From Dechloromonas sp. (lineage in GTDB: Bacteria; Pseudomonadota; Gammaproteobacteria; Burkholderiales; Rhodocyclaceae), in assembly GCA_013693915.1 (NCBI GenBank), contig CP059264.1, positions 1,074,986-1,080,595 on the forward strand: a stretch of 5,610 nucleotides of DNA. The letters are read 5' to 3'. The position numbers and the translations under genes were made by a program. The notes under the pieces are model-generated. The model did not search any database, was not told the origin of the DNA, and worked only from the letters and a program-made list of their open reading frames with translations. Positions within the stretch are counted from its first letter, which is position 1. Every line of letters starts with the position of its first letter. This document shows, one piece after another, positions 1 to 5,610 of this stretch.

Positions 1-858
1 CGCCGCCGGCATCGGCAGCGTCCATTCGTTCATCTCGCTGTAGGAAGTCGTCGGAAGATAGACGATGCCGCGCGTCGCGTTCCCGGCGTGAAACTCGGCA
101 TAGGTCGCGGTGCGGATCTTCGGGCTGGCGAGCACGCCCTCGATCAGCGCCTTGAGCCAGCCGCGGGTGTATACCCAGTCGAAGGTTTCCGGCCAGATGC
201 CGAATTTCTCGATGTCGTCGAAATAGACGGCGGCGGCATGACCCTGGTCGGCCAGGCTTTCCAGAAAGTCGATGACCTCGTGCGCCGGCGCGAAAGGGAT
301 GCGGTAGCGCAGCGCTTCGGAGATCGGGAAGAGGTCGAGGCGGGTGCCGTCGTCCTCGGTGCTGAAGAAGCCGTCGAGTTCGTCGCTGCTCTTGCCGGCA
401 CACAGGAAATGGTAGTCGTCGACGGTCACGTAGGCGATACCGGTTTCGGCCAGCGCCGAAACGACGGACGATTCCCAGACGCGCTCGGTGAGCCAGGCGC
501 CGGTCGGCCTGACGCCGGTCCAGGCCGCCAGCTTGTCGTTCAGCGTGCGCAACTGGCCGACGCGGTCGCGCCCGGGGATGGCGGCGAGCACCGGTTCGGT
601 GTCGCCCGAACTGAACAGCTCCACCTGCCCACGCTCCACCATCGCCGCGAGCAGCGCCATGTCCGCTGGATAGTGCTCACGCAGCCAGTCGAGCAGCCAG
701 CCGGAAAAATGGGCGGCGAATCGGAATTCCGGGTATTCGTGCAGGGTTTTCAGAAAGGGCTTGTAGCAGCGCTGGTGTGCGTCGGCCATTACTTCCGGAA
801 AATTTCCCACCGGCTGATGGGCATGGACGCCGAGGAGCAGGGTAACGGCTTGAGTCAT
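1..858 (-). CDS. GH57 4-alpha-glucanotransferase-type enzyme, N-terminal part (runs off left edge)
   Basis: Reading from the ATG at 858 gives 286 uninterrupted codons to the window edge, so the C-terminus is missing. Known GH57 4-alpha-glucanotransferases move alpha-1,4-glucan segments between chains in the cytoplasm; that activity here is inferred from similarity. The protein opens MTQAVTLLLGVHAHQPVGNF, with the GH57 first conserved region HAHQP at residues 12-16. GAWLTERVWE (120-129) matches the third region, E125 being the likely nucleophile. FDDIEKFGIWPETF (213-226) matches the fourth, D215 being the likely acid/base. YLPTTSYSEMNEWTLP (267-282) resembles the end of the catalytic domain. 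Thermococcus-type enzymes read DDGEKFG where this has DDIEKFG. No signal peptide is visible. The start lies 10 bases after the upstream GH57 stop and has no clear Shine-Dalgarno, so translation probably depends on coupling. The missing part should hold the beta-sandwich domains (DUF1925/DUF1926). A GH57 alpha-amylase of the same subfamily is the main alternative. Confidence 0.88.
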   Translation of the reverse strand, partial: MTQAVTLLLGVHAHQPVGNFPEVMADAHQRCYKPFLKTLHEYPEFRFAAHFSGWLLDWLREHYPADMALLAAMVERGQVELFSSGDTEPVLAAIPGRDRVGQLRTLNDKLAAWTGVRPTGAWLTERVWESSVVSALAETGIAYVTVDDYHFLCAGKSSDELDGFFSTEDDGTRLDLFPISEALRYRIPFAPAHEVIDFLESLADQGHAAAVYFDDIEKFGIWPETFDWVYTRGWLKALIEGVLASPKIRTATYAEFHAGNATRGIVYLPTTSYSEMNEWTLPMPAA

Positions 859-868
859 CGGTCAGGTT

Positions 869-1855
869 TCAGGAGGCCCGGCGCATGGTGCCGCCGCTTT
901 CTGGCGTGCCTCCGCCGCGGCTGATGGGGTGATCGAGACTGCCGGGAATCGGCAGGCGCAGCAAACGGTAAAGCGATTTCAGGTTTTCGCGAAACAGGCT
1001 GTCGAAACAGGCGACCGACTGCGGCGAGTTGTAATCGCCGAGCCACCAGAACCAGTCCGAGCTTTCGCAGACCGCCAGGCGCTGCAATACGGCGGCACGC
1101 TCGCGTTCGTCGAGACGGTCGCCCAGCAAGGCGCGGTCGGCGCACTGCTTGACCTCGCACAGGAGGTCCCAGGCGTGGTTCTTGTCGGCATTGCCAAGCC
1201 AGGTCGACAACGTGCCGAATACCCAGCTTCCGGCCACCAGCCGGGGCAGGCGCTTGCGGCGGCCCTGGTGGGCGATTGCTGCGGCGCTCAGCGTCACCGT
1301 GCTGATCTTCTTGTGGCTTTCGAGGGCTCCGTAGAGATCCGAGAAGAAGTGCCAGGCGTTGTACGGGAAGTACTCCCAGGCGTTCTCGCCATCGAGAAAG
1401 ACGGTGATCAGGGCATGCGGGTCATGCGCGTGGATGCCTTCGATCTCGCTGATGAAATGCTGGGCGGCGTCGCGGCCGTGCCATGTCGCATACTCGAAGC
1501 CGATCAGGTCGGACAGTTTCTCGTTGCGGAAGAACAGGGTCAGGTCCCCGGGCGTGCCTGGCGGCGCCTGCCAGGGCACCGTCGTCAGCGCGTTGTCGCC
1601 AGCCGAGTTGCGGAGGACGCTCTGGCTGCTGGCAGTCCAGCGAAATCCGGATTCCCCGATCTGATTGAGAAACGGCGCCGACAAGGCGCCCTCGGCCGGC
1701 CAGAGGCCTGCCGGCGCGCTGCCGAAGCGCTCCTGATGGCTGAGCGCAGCGGCGGCAAGATGCGCCTTGACGCGGTCGCGGCCGCCGGGGTACTCGGCGG
1801 ACGATGGCAGCGGGCTTTCCGGCCAGCTTTCGCGCGCTCTCTTCAGGGGCGACAA
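869..1855 (-). CDS. GH57 hydrolase, C-terminal fragment carrying the catalytic residues
   Basis: This is the continuation of the interrupted GH57 gene, open from just after the TGA at 1877. The first possible start is TTG at 1855. It contains GLWPAEGALS (residues 50-59 from the TTG), where E55 matches the GH57 nucleophile, and VFLDGENAWEYF (152-163), where D155 matches the acid/base. FFRNEKLSDLIGFEYATWHG (108-127), LPRLVAGSWVFGTLSTWLG and SSDWFWWLGDYNS are further hallmarks of the COG1449 branch. It ends GGTMRRAS. No Shine-Dalgarno precedes the TTG and no nearby in-frame ATG exists, so independent translation is doubtful; it was probably expressed only as part of the full protein of about 550 residues. 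The exact substrate of this branch (alpha-1,4-glucan or another alpha-glycan) cannot be read from the sequence, but its neighbours argue for glycogen or maltodextrin. Confidence 0.65.
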   Translation of the reverse strand: MSPLKRARESWPESPLPSSAEYPGGRDRVKAHLAAAALSHQERFGSAPAGLWPAEGALSAPFLNQIGESGFRWTASSQSVLRNSAGDNALTTVPWQAPPGTPGDLTLFFRNEKLSDLIGFEYATWHGRDAAQHFISEIEGIHAHDPHALITVFLDGENAWEYFPYNAWHFFSDLYGALESHKKISTVTLSAAAIAHQGRRKRLPRLVAGSWVFGTLSTWLGNADKNHAWDLLCEVKQCADRALLGDRLDERERAAVLQRLAVCESSDWFWWLGDYNSPQSVACFDSLFRENLKSLYRLLRLPIPGSLDHPISRGGGTPESGGTMRRAS

Positions 1856-1893
1856 CGGGTGATTGGCCGGCGTGCATCAGGCGTTCAACGGGT
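1853..1893 (-). repeat. 8-base direct repeat bracketing the premature stop in the GH57 gene
   Basis: The octamer ACCCGTTG (minus strand) occurs at 1893-1886 and again at 1860-1853, 33 bases apart. It flanks the TGA and the segment that reads family-like only in a shifted frame. Short direct repeats are known sites of replication slippage, and of false joins in assembly, so they may mark how the lesion arose. A repeat this short could also be chance in GC-rich DNA. Confidence 0.4.
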
Positions 1894-2491
1894 AGCGTGG
1901 AATGAGCTTGAGCATCACGTCACCGAGTTCGGCGAGCAGGCTTTGGCGGTCCTGGAGGTCGAAATTGCCGCCCTTGGCCATCAGCTCCGGCACGGCGTGG
2001 CGATCCCGGCGCAGTCCTTCTCCGGTCCACGCGAGCAGGAACCAGGTGGCGAGGTCGGCATAGTAACTGCCGGCGAGATAGCTCAGGGTATTGGCGTCGA
2101 GCGACCTGATGCAGGCGAGCAGGTCACGCAGGCGACGATAGGGCGCGAACGGCTCCAGCATGGTCGGCGCGTGGCAGCGGAAAGCCATGTCGAGCAGCCA
2201 TGCCCGGTCCTCGGCGGACAGCGAGTCGGGGTCCGGATGGGCGGCGATGCGCAGCAAGGGGTCGCGCCAGCGCCCGGTGGCCAGCTGGTCGCAATAGTCT
2301 TCGATCTGTTCGAGCAGTACCGGCACGAAATTCACCGTGCACCGCACACCCGGGTGGCGCTCCAGGTGGCAAGCCATGTCGGAATAATCCTTGATGGAAT
2401 GCAGTAGAACCCAGGGCAGCACGAAATCCCCGGTATCCGGATGACGGTAGTCCGGCTGGTGCATGTGCCAGAGGAACGCGAGATCAGCCAT
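1877..2491 (-). CDS. GH57 hydrolase, N-terminal fragment (204 aa)
   Basis: This is the part of the interrupted GH57 gene that would still be translated. It starts [21 protein letters not shown], with the GH57 first conserved region WHMHQPDYR at residues 8-16, whose histidines line the active site in the family. WVLLHSIKDYSDM and VNFVPVLLEQIEDY, typical of the COG1449 branch, follow within the first 70 residues. The sequence stays family-like to LIPRY near residue 199, then four aberrant residues precede the TGA. The ATG at 2491 shares its A with the glgC stop (TGATG), and GAGAGG (2498-2503) lies six bases upstream, so the start is well supported. No signal peptide or membrane segment is visible. 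The fragment lacks both the nucleophile and the acid/base residue and should be inactive alone. Confidence 0.7.
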   Translation of the reverse strand: MADLAFLWHMHQPDYRHPDTGDFVLPWVLLHSIKDYSDMACHLERHPGVRCTVNFVPVLLEQIEDYCDQLATGRWRDPLLRIAAHPDPDSLSAEDRAWLLDMAFRCHAPTMLEPFAPYRRLRDLLACIRSLDANTLSYLAGSYYADLATWFLLAWTGEGLRRDRHAVPELMAKGGNFDLQDRQSLLAELGDVMLKLIPRYPLNA

Positions 2492-3771
2492 CAGTGGCCT
2501 CTCGCGGCGCCCTGGCCGAGCATTTCGGCGGTGACCAGGGTGATTCCCTTGGGGCTGACGTTAAAGCGTTGGCGGTCGGCTTCCGGATCGACACCGATGG
2601 TGGTGCCTTCGGGAATCCGGCAGTGCTTGTCGATGACGCAGCGCTTGAGGACCGAATGGCGCCCGATATCGACGCTGGGCAGGATGACCGAATCCTCGAC
2701 CGAGGACCAGCTATGAACCTGGACGTTGGAGAATAGCAGCGAACGCTTGACCTCGGCGCCGGAAATGATGCAACCGCCCGAAACGAGCGAATCGACAGCA
2801 AAGCCGCGCCGTCCCTCGTCGTCGAAGACGAACTTGGCTGGCGGCAACTGCTCCTGGTAAGTCCAGATCGGCCATTCCTTGTCGTAGAGATTGAGTTCCG
2901 GCGTCACCTTGGTCATTTCCATGTTGGCCTCCCAGTAGGCGTCGATGGTGCCGACGTCTCGCCAGTAGGGCTGGTGCTGGTCGCTGCCGACGCAGGAATC
3001 GGCGAAGCGGTGGGCGAAGATGCGGTAGCGCGGGACGATGTGCGGGATGATGTCCTTGCCGAAATCGCGGTTGGAACCCTTGGTCAGGGCATCGCGCTCG
3101 AGTTGCTCGAAGAGGAACTTGGCGTTGAAGACATAGACGCCCATCGAGGCCAGCGCACGATCGGGATGCCCGGGGATCGACGGCGGATTCTGTGGTTTCT
3201 CCAGGAAGTCGACGACGCGATGGTCGTCATCGACGCCCATGACGCCGAATTCGCGCGCCTCGTCGATCGGCACGTCGATGCAGGCGACGGTCATGTCGGC
3301 GTGGTGCTTGGCGTGGAAGGCCAGCATGCGGCCGTAATCCATCTTGTAGATGTGGTCGCCGGCGACGATCAGCACGTGGTCCGGATTGTAGCGTCGGAGA
3401 AAGTGCATGTTCTGGAAGACCGCGTCGGCGGTGCCCTGGTACCACTGCGTTTCGTCGATCTGCTGCTGCGCCGGCAACAACTGGATGAACTCGTCGAAAC
3501 GCCCGTCGAGGAAGCTCCAGCCACGCTGGATGTGGCGGATCAGGCTGTGTGCCTTGTACTGCGTGGCGACACCGATCTTGCGGATGCCGGAGTTGACGCA
3601 GTTCGACAGTGTGAAGTCGAGGATGCGGAACTTGCCGGCGAAGGGTACGGCCGGCTTGGTGCGGAAGTCGGTCAGTTGCCTCAGGCGGCTGCCGCGGCCG
3701 CCGGCGAGGATGATCGCAAAGGTGTTGCGCGTCAGGTGGCTGATGAAACGCCAGTCCGACTGATCACGCAT
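2491..3771 (-). CDS. glgC: Glucose-1-phosphate adenylyltransferase (ADP-glucose pyrophosphorylase)
   Basis: GlgC makes ADP-glucose and pyrophosphate from ATP and glucose-1-phosphate, the committed step of bacterial glycogen synthesis, as a cytoplasmic homotetramer. The product has 426 residues (E. coli 431) and aligns almost end to end with the E. coli enzyme as I recall it. The nucleotidyltransferase loop LAGGRGSRL is at 22-30, [12 protein letters not shown] at 110-121 (Y111 equals E. coli Y114), [10 protein letters not shown] at 137-146 (D139 equals catalytic D142) and EKPQNPP at 191-197 (K192 equals glucose-1-phosphate-binding K195). [13 protein letters not shown] follows, then the C-terminal left-handed beta-helix from about [13 protein letters not shown]. 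Two E. coli effector-site residues differ: K39 is F36 and H46 is P43. The ATG at 3771 has AGGAG nine bases upstream, and no in-frame start lies further up. The stop overlaps the GH57 start by one base. Confidence 0.97.
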   Translation of the reverse strand: MRDQSDWRFISHLTRNTFAIILAGGRGSRLRQLTDFRTKPAVPFAGKFRILDFTLSNCVNSGIRKIGVATQYKAHSLIRHIQRGWSFLDGRFDEFIQLLPAQQQIDETQWYQGTADAVFQNMHFLRRYNPDHVLIVAGDHIYKMDYGRMLAFHAKHHADMTVACIDVPIDEAREFGVMGVDDDHRVVDFLEKPQNPPSIPGHPDRALASMGVYVFNAKFLFEQLERDALTKGSNRDFGKDIIPHIVPRYRIFAHRFADSCVGSDQHQPYWRDVGTIDAYWEANMEMTKVTPELNLYDKEWPIWTYQEQLPPAKFVFDDEGRRGFAVDSLVSGGCIISGAEVKRSLLFSNVQVHSWSSVEDSVILPSVDIGRHSVLKRCVIDKHCRIPEGTTIGVDPEADRQRFNVSPKGITLVTAEMLGQGAARGH

Positions 3772-3811
3772 CTCGCAGTACTCCTGATGCGGGCAGGGGG
3801 CTGTTTGGCAT
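3764..3811 (-). CDS. Possible 15-codon leader peptide overlapping the glgC start
   Basis: A small frame begins at ATG 3811, reads [15 protein letters not shown] and stops at TGA 3764-3766, a few bases inside glgC. GAGGAG at 3819-3824 lies seven bases upstream, a better-placed Shine-Dalgarno than glgC's own. The AGGAG of glgC is inside this frame, so a ribosome reading the leader would cover the glgC ribosome site and end next to the glgC ATG. That geometry fits translational coupling or control. The peptide resembles nothing I know, has no run of a single amino acid that would suggest attenuation, and may be chance. Confidence 0.3.
   Translation of the reverse strand: MPNSPLPASGVLRDA
3781..3785 (-). 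promoter_or_regulatory. Shine-Dalgarno of glgC
   Basis: AGGAG on the minus strand lies nine bases before the ATG at 3771. It supports this start for glgC, and the alignment with E. coli GlgC agrees to within three residues at the N-terminus. Confidence 0.6.
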
Positions 3812-3855
3812 GGCGGGTCTCCTCGGGCACGATTTTGTTCTATGATACAGGTTTT

Positions 3856-3860
3856 AGGGG
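3856..3860 (+). promoter_or_regulatory. Shine-Dalgarno that decides the glgB start
   Basis: AGGGG lies five bases before the ATG at 3866. The in-frame ATG at 3842 has no ribosome site and overlaps the likely -10 box. The in-frame GTG at 3860 begins inside this motif. The 3866 ATG is therefore preferred. Confidence 0.55.
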
Positions 3861-3865
3861 TGCAA

Positions 3866-5610
3866 ATGCAGTCATCGGAAGCGCTTTATCTCTTCAACGA
3901 AGGCCGTAACTACCAGACATATCGCCTGCTCGGGGCGCATCCGTCGGATGCCGGAACGGTGTTTCGCGTCTGGGCGCCGAATGCGAGGCAGGTTTCGGTG
4001 GTCGGTGATTTTAACGGCTGGCGCGGCGGGGCCGATGATCTGCATTCGCTCGGGTCATCGGGCGTCTGGGAGGCGACCGTTGCGGCAGCGGTGCCGGGGA
4101 GCCTCTACCGTTTCGAGATCGTCAACCGTGAGACCGGCGAGAGACTGGTCAAGTCCGACCCGTACGGGCGCGGCTACGAATTGCGCCCCGGTTCCGCCGC
4201 CTATGTCACGACGCCCTCGCAACACGTGTGGAACGATGCTGCCTGGCTGGCGCGGCGCGCCGAATGGGACTGGCAGCACGCGCCGGTCAATATTTACGAA
4301 CTGCATCCGGGTTCATGGATGCGCCACCCGGACGGCAAGCCCTACCTGTGGCGGGAACTGGCCGAGCGCCTGATTCCCTATGCCGTCGGTCTGGGCTACA
4401 CGCATCTCGAACTGATGCCGGTAACCGAGCATCCCCTCGATGAATCGTGGGGCTACCAGACCACCGGTTACTTCGCGCCGACCTCGCGCTACGGCTCGCC
4501 GGACGATCTGCGTTTCTTTGTCGACTCCTGCCACCAGGCAGGTCTCGGCGTCATCCTCGACTGGGTTCCCGGCCACTTTCCACAGGACGAATGGGCGCTC
4601 GCCCGCTACGATGGCACCGCGCTCTACGAACACGAGGATCCGCGTCTCGGCCTGCACGCCGACTGGGGGACCCACATCTTCAATTACGGTCGCCACGAGG
4701 TGCGCAGTTTCCTGTTTTCGTCGGCGTACTGGTGGCTGGCCGAGTTCCACTTCGACGGCCTGCGTGTCGACGCCGTCGCCTCGATGCTCTACCTCGACTA
4801 TTCGCGCAAGGCCGGCGAGTGGCTGCCCAACATGTTCGGCGGGCGCGAGAATCTCGACGCCATCGAATTCCTCAAGGCGCTCAACACGATGGTGCATGCC
4901 GAATTTCCCGGCGCGCTGACCATCGCCGAGGAATCGACTGCATGGCCGATGGTCTCGCGGCCGACCTACGTCGGCGGCCTGGGCTTCTCGATGAAATGGA
5001 ACATGGGCTGGATGAACGACAGCCTGCGCTACTTCCACCGCGACCCGGTCCATCGTCGCTGGCACCACGACGAGTTGACCTTCGGCCAGATATATGCCTA
5101 CACGGAAAACTTCGTGCTGCCGTTCTCGCATGACGAGGTGGTGCATGGCAAGGGCTCGCTGCTCGGCAAGATGCCCGGCGACACCTGGCAGCGCTTCGCC
5201 AACCTCCGCCTGCTGTTTGCCTGGCAGACCTTTACGCCGGGCAAGAAATTGACCTTCATGGGCTGCGAGTTCGGCCAGCCGCGTGAATGGTCGCAAGCCT
5301 GGGAGCTCGACTGGTACCTGCTGGGCGATCCCAACCACAGCGGCCTGGTGCGCCTGGCCGGTGACCTCAACCGGCTCTATCGCGACACGCCCGCGCTGCA
5401 CGAGCAGGATTTCTCCAGCCTCGGCTTCGAGTGGATTGACTGTCACGACAGCGAGCATTCGGTGCTGTCCTGGCTGCGCTGGGGGCGCGACGGCAGCTTC
5501 GTGGTCGTCGCGGTCAACTTCACCCCGGTGCCACTTTATGCCTACCGCCTCGGCGTGCCGCAGGCCGGGCGCTATGTCGAGATCCTCAACAGCGATTCGG
5601 CGTATTACGG
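3866..5610 (+). CDS. glgB: 1,4-alpha-glucan branching enzyme (runs off right edge)
   Basis: GlgB cuts an alpha-1,4 chain and rejoins it as an alpha-1,6 branch on glycogen, in the cytoplasm. From the ATG at 3866 there are 581 codons without a stop; by comparison with E. coli about 40 more lie beyond the edge. After a short start comes a CBM48 domain (about 18-105; [21 protein letters not shown]). The GH13 barrel follows: DWVPGHF (D232), [10 protein letters not shown] (nucleophile D302, E. coli D405), TIAEEST (acid/base E355, E. coli E458) and [12 protein letters not shown] (D423, E. coli D526). The offset from E. coli is a constant 103 residues at the last three sites, so the catalytic core has no indels there. 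The E. coli N-terminal N1 domain of roughly 100 residues is absent, making this the short branching-enzyme type. [15 protein letters not shown] near the right edge belongs to the C-terminal beta domain. It is divergent from glgC. Confidence 0.97.
   Translation, partial: MQSSEALYLFNEGRNYQTYRLLGAHPSDAGTVFRVWAPNARQVSVVGDFNGWRGGADDLHSLGSSGVWEATVAAAVPGSLYRFEIVNRETGERLVKSDPYGRGYELRPGSAAYVTTPSQHVWNDAAWLARRAEWDWQHAPVNIYELHPGSWMRHPDGKPYLWRELAERLIPYAVGLGYTHLELMPVTEHPLDESWGYQTTGYFAPTSRYGSPDDLRFFVDSCHQAGLGVILDWVPGHFPQDEWALARYDGTALYEHEDPRLGLHADWGTHIFNYGRHEVRSFLFSSAYWWLAEFHFDGLRVDAVASMLYLDYSRKAGEWLPNMFGGRENLDAIEFLKALNTMVHAEFPGALTIAEESTAWPMVSRPTYVGGLGFSMKWNMGWMNDSLRYFHRDPVHRRWHHDELTFGQIYAYTENFVLPFSHDEVVHGKGSLLGKMPGDTWQRFANLRLLFAWQTFTPGKKLTFMGCEFGQPREWSQAWELDWYLLGDPNHSGLVRLAGDLNRLYRDTPALHEQDFSSLGFEWIDCHDSEHSVLSWLRWGRDGSFVVVAVNFTPVPLYAYRLGVPQAGRYVEILNSDSAYY

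Larger units (their letters stand above)
869..2491 (-). pseudogene. Interrupted GH57 glycoside hydrolase (COG1449 alpha-amylase/alpha-mannosidase type)
   Basis: The whole locus reads as one GH57 protein in a single frame, but an in-frame TGA at 1877-1879 splits it after 204 codons. Both sides are well conserved, so this is one broken gene rather than two. Around the stop the product reads LIPRYPLNA, stop, CTPANHPLSPLKRARESWP. From memory, relatives here read roughly IPRY-RxLxxAGxIELSxTPxxHPLxPLLxDxxSARES. About seven codons seem missing between RY and TP, and about four between HPLSPL and ARES. In another frame, bases 1863-1886 read ERLMHAGQ, resembling the missing RLxxAGQ stretch, so remnants of the original are present with bases lost around them. 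The loss falls in the second GH57 conserved region. The rest has no further frame problem, which fits a recent mutation or an assembly error. The TGATG overlap with glgC suggests the intact gene was expressed with it. Confidence 0.75.
3772..3865. promoter_or_regulatory. Divergent glgC-glgB intergenic region with possible promoters
   Basis: These 94 bases separate the divergent glgC and glgB starts and must hold the promoters of both if they are transcribed locally. The part at 3831-3856 is clearly AT-richer than its surroundings. On the plus strand TATGAT (3841-3846) matches five of six bases of a sigma-70 -10 box and would place a transcript start near 3853, but no good -35 sits at the right distance. 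On the minus strand TTGCAC (3865-3860) and TAGAAC (3842-3837) are 17 bases apart, a weak match. The two candidates overlap, so the genes may share control. No clear operator palindrome was seen. Confidence 0.4.

Noticed and set aside
871..876. AGGAGG between the two GH57 genes as a Shine-Dalgarno
   Set aside because: It is on the plus strand, whereas both genes are on the minus strand, where it reads CCTCCT.
1422..1877. A 151-codon frame starting MHAGQ whose ATG overlaps the premature TGA, suggesting a coupled gene
   Set aside because: Beyond the first few codons it is out of frame with the conserved GH57 sequence, which continues in the original frame; the overlap is incidental.
1877..1879. 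The in-frame TGA read as selenocysteine or as a reassigned codon
   Set aside because: Relatives have no cysteine or conserved residue there that I know of, flanking codons are also missing, and glgC and the GH57 gene itself end in TGA, so TGA is a normal stop here.
929..2407. A 492-codon open frame on the plus strand opposite the interrupted GH57 gene
   Set aside because: It is antisense to a strand with clear GH57 motifs, its product is Arg/Gly/Ala/Val-rich with no family features, and such long mirror frames are common in GC-rich DNA.
3805..3810. TTGGCA as a -35 box for glgB
   Set aside because: It is 30 bases from the TATGAT box, too far for a sigma-70 promoter, and nothing -10-like lies at 16-18 bases.
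2974..3909. A 311-codon open frame on the plus strand opposite glgC that runs into the glgB start region
   Set aside because: It mirrors glgC codon by codon and has no features of its own.
4313..5458. A 381-codon open frame on the minus strand opposite glgB
   Set aside because: It lies antisense to all the GH13 catalytic motifs of glgB and shows no recognisable domain.

Overview
The window is a glycogen / alpha-glucan metabolism cluster from a GC-rich bacterium. The closeness of GlgC and GlgB to the E. coli enzymes, and the pairing of glgC with GH57 genes, suggest a proteobacterium, probably a betaproteobacterium of the Rhodocyclales type. That placement is inferred from recalled sequence patterns, not from a search.

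Layout. Three genes lie on the minus strand and are read right to left. First is glgC (2491-3771, ADP-glucose pyrophosphorylase, complete). Next is a GH57 'alpha-amylase/alpha-mannosidase' type gene (869-2491), which is interrupted. Last is a second GH57 gene of the 4-alpha-glucanotransferase type (1-858), which runs off the left edge with 286 codons visible. The glgC stop and the GH57 start overlap as TGATG, and the two GH57 genes are 10 bases apart, so the three look like one translationally coupled operon. On the plus strand, divergent from glgC across about 94 bases, is glgB (3866 to beyond 5610, branching enzyme, 581 codons visible).

How they fit together. GlgC makes ADP-glucose, the committed step. 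GlgB adds alpha-1,6 branches to the growing glucan. The GH57 enzymes would hydrolyse or rearrange alpha-1,4-glucan chains. Glycogen synthase (glgA) and phosphorylase (glgP) are not in the window.

Points to look at again. The middle GH57 gene has an in-frame TGA plus missing codons at the place where the family carries its second conserved region. A 15-codon reading frame with a strong Shine-Dalgarno overlaps the glgC start. GlgC lacks two residues that line the E. coli fructose-1,6-bisphosphate site. I found no RNA genes, mobile elements, CRISPR arrays or terminators, and no convincing evidence of an entirely new system.
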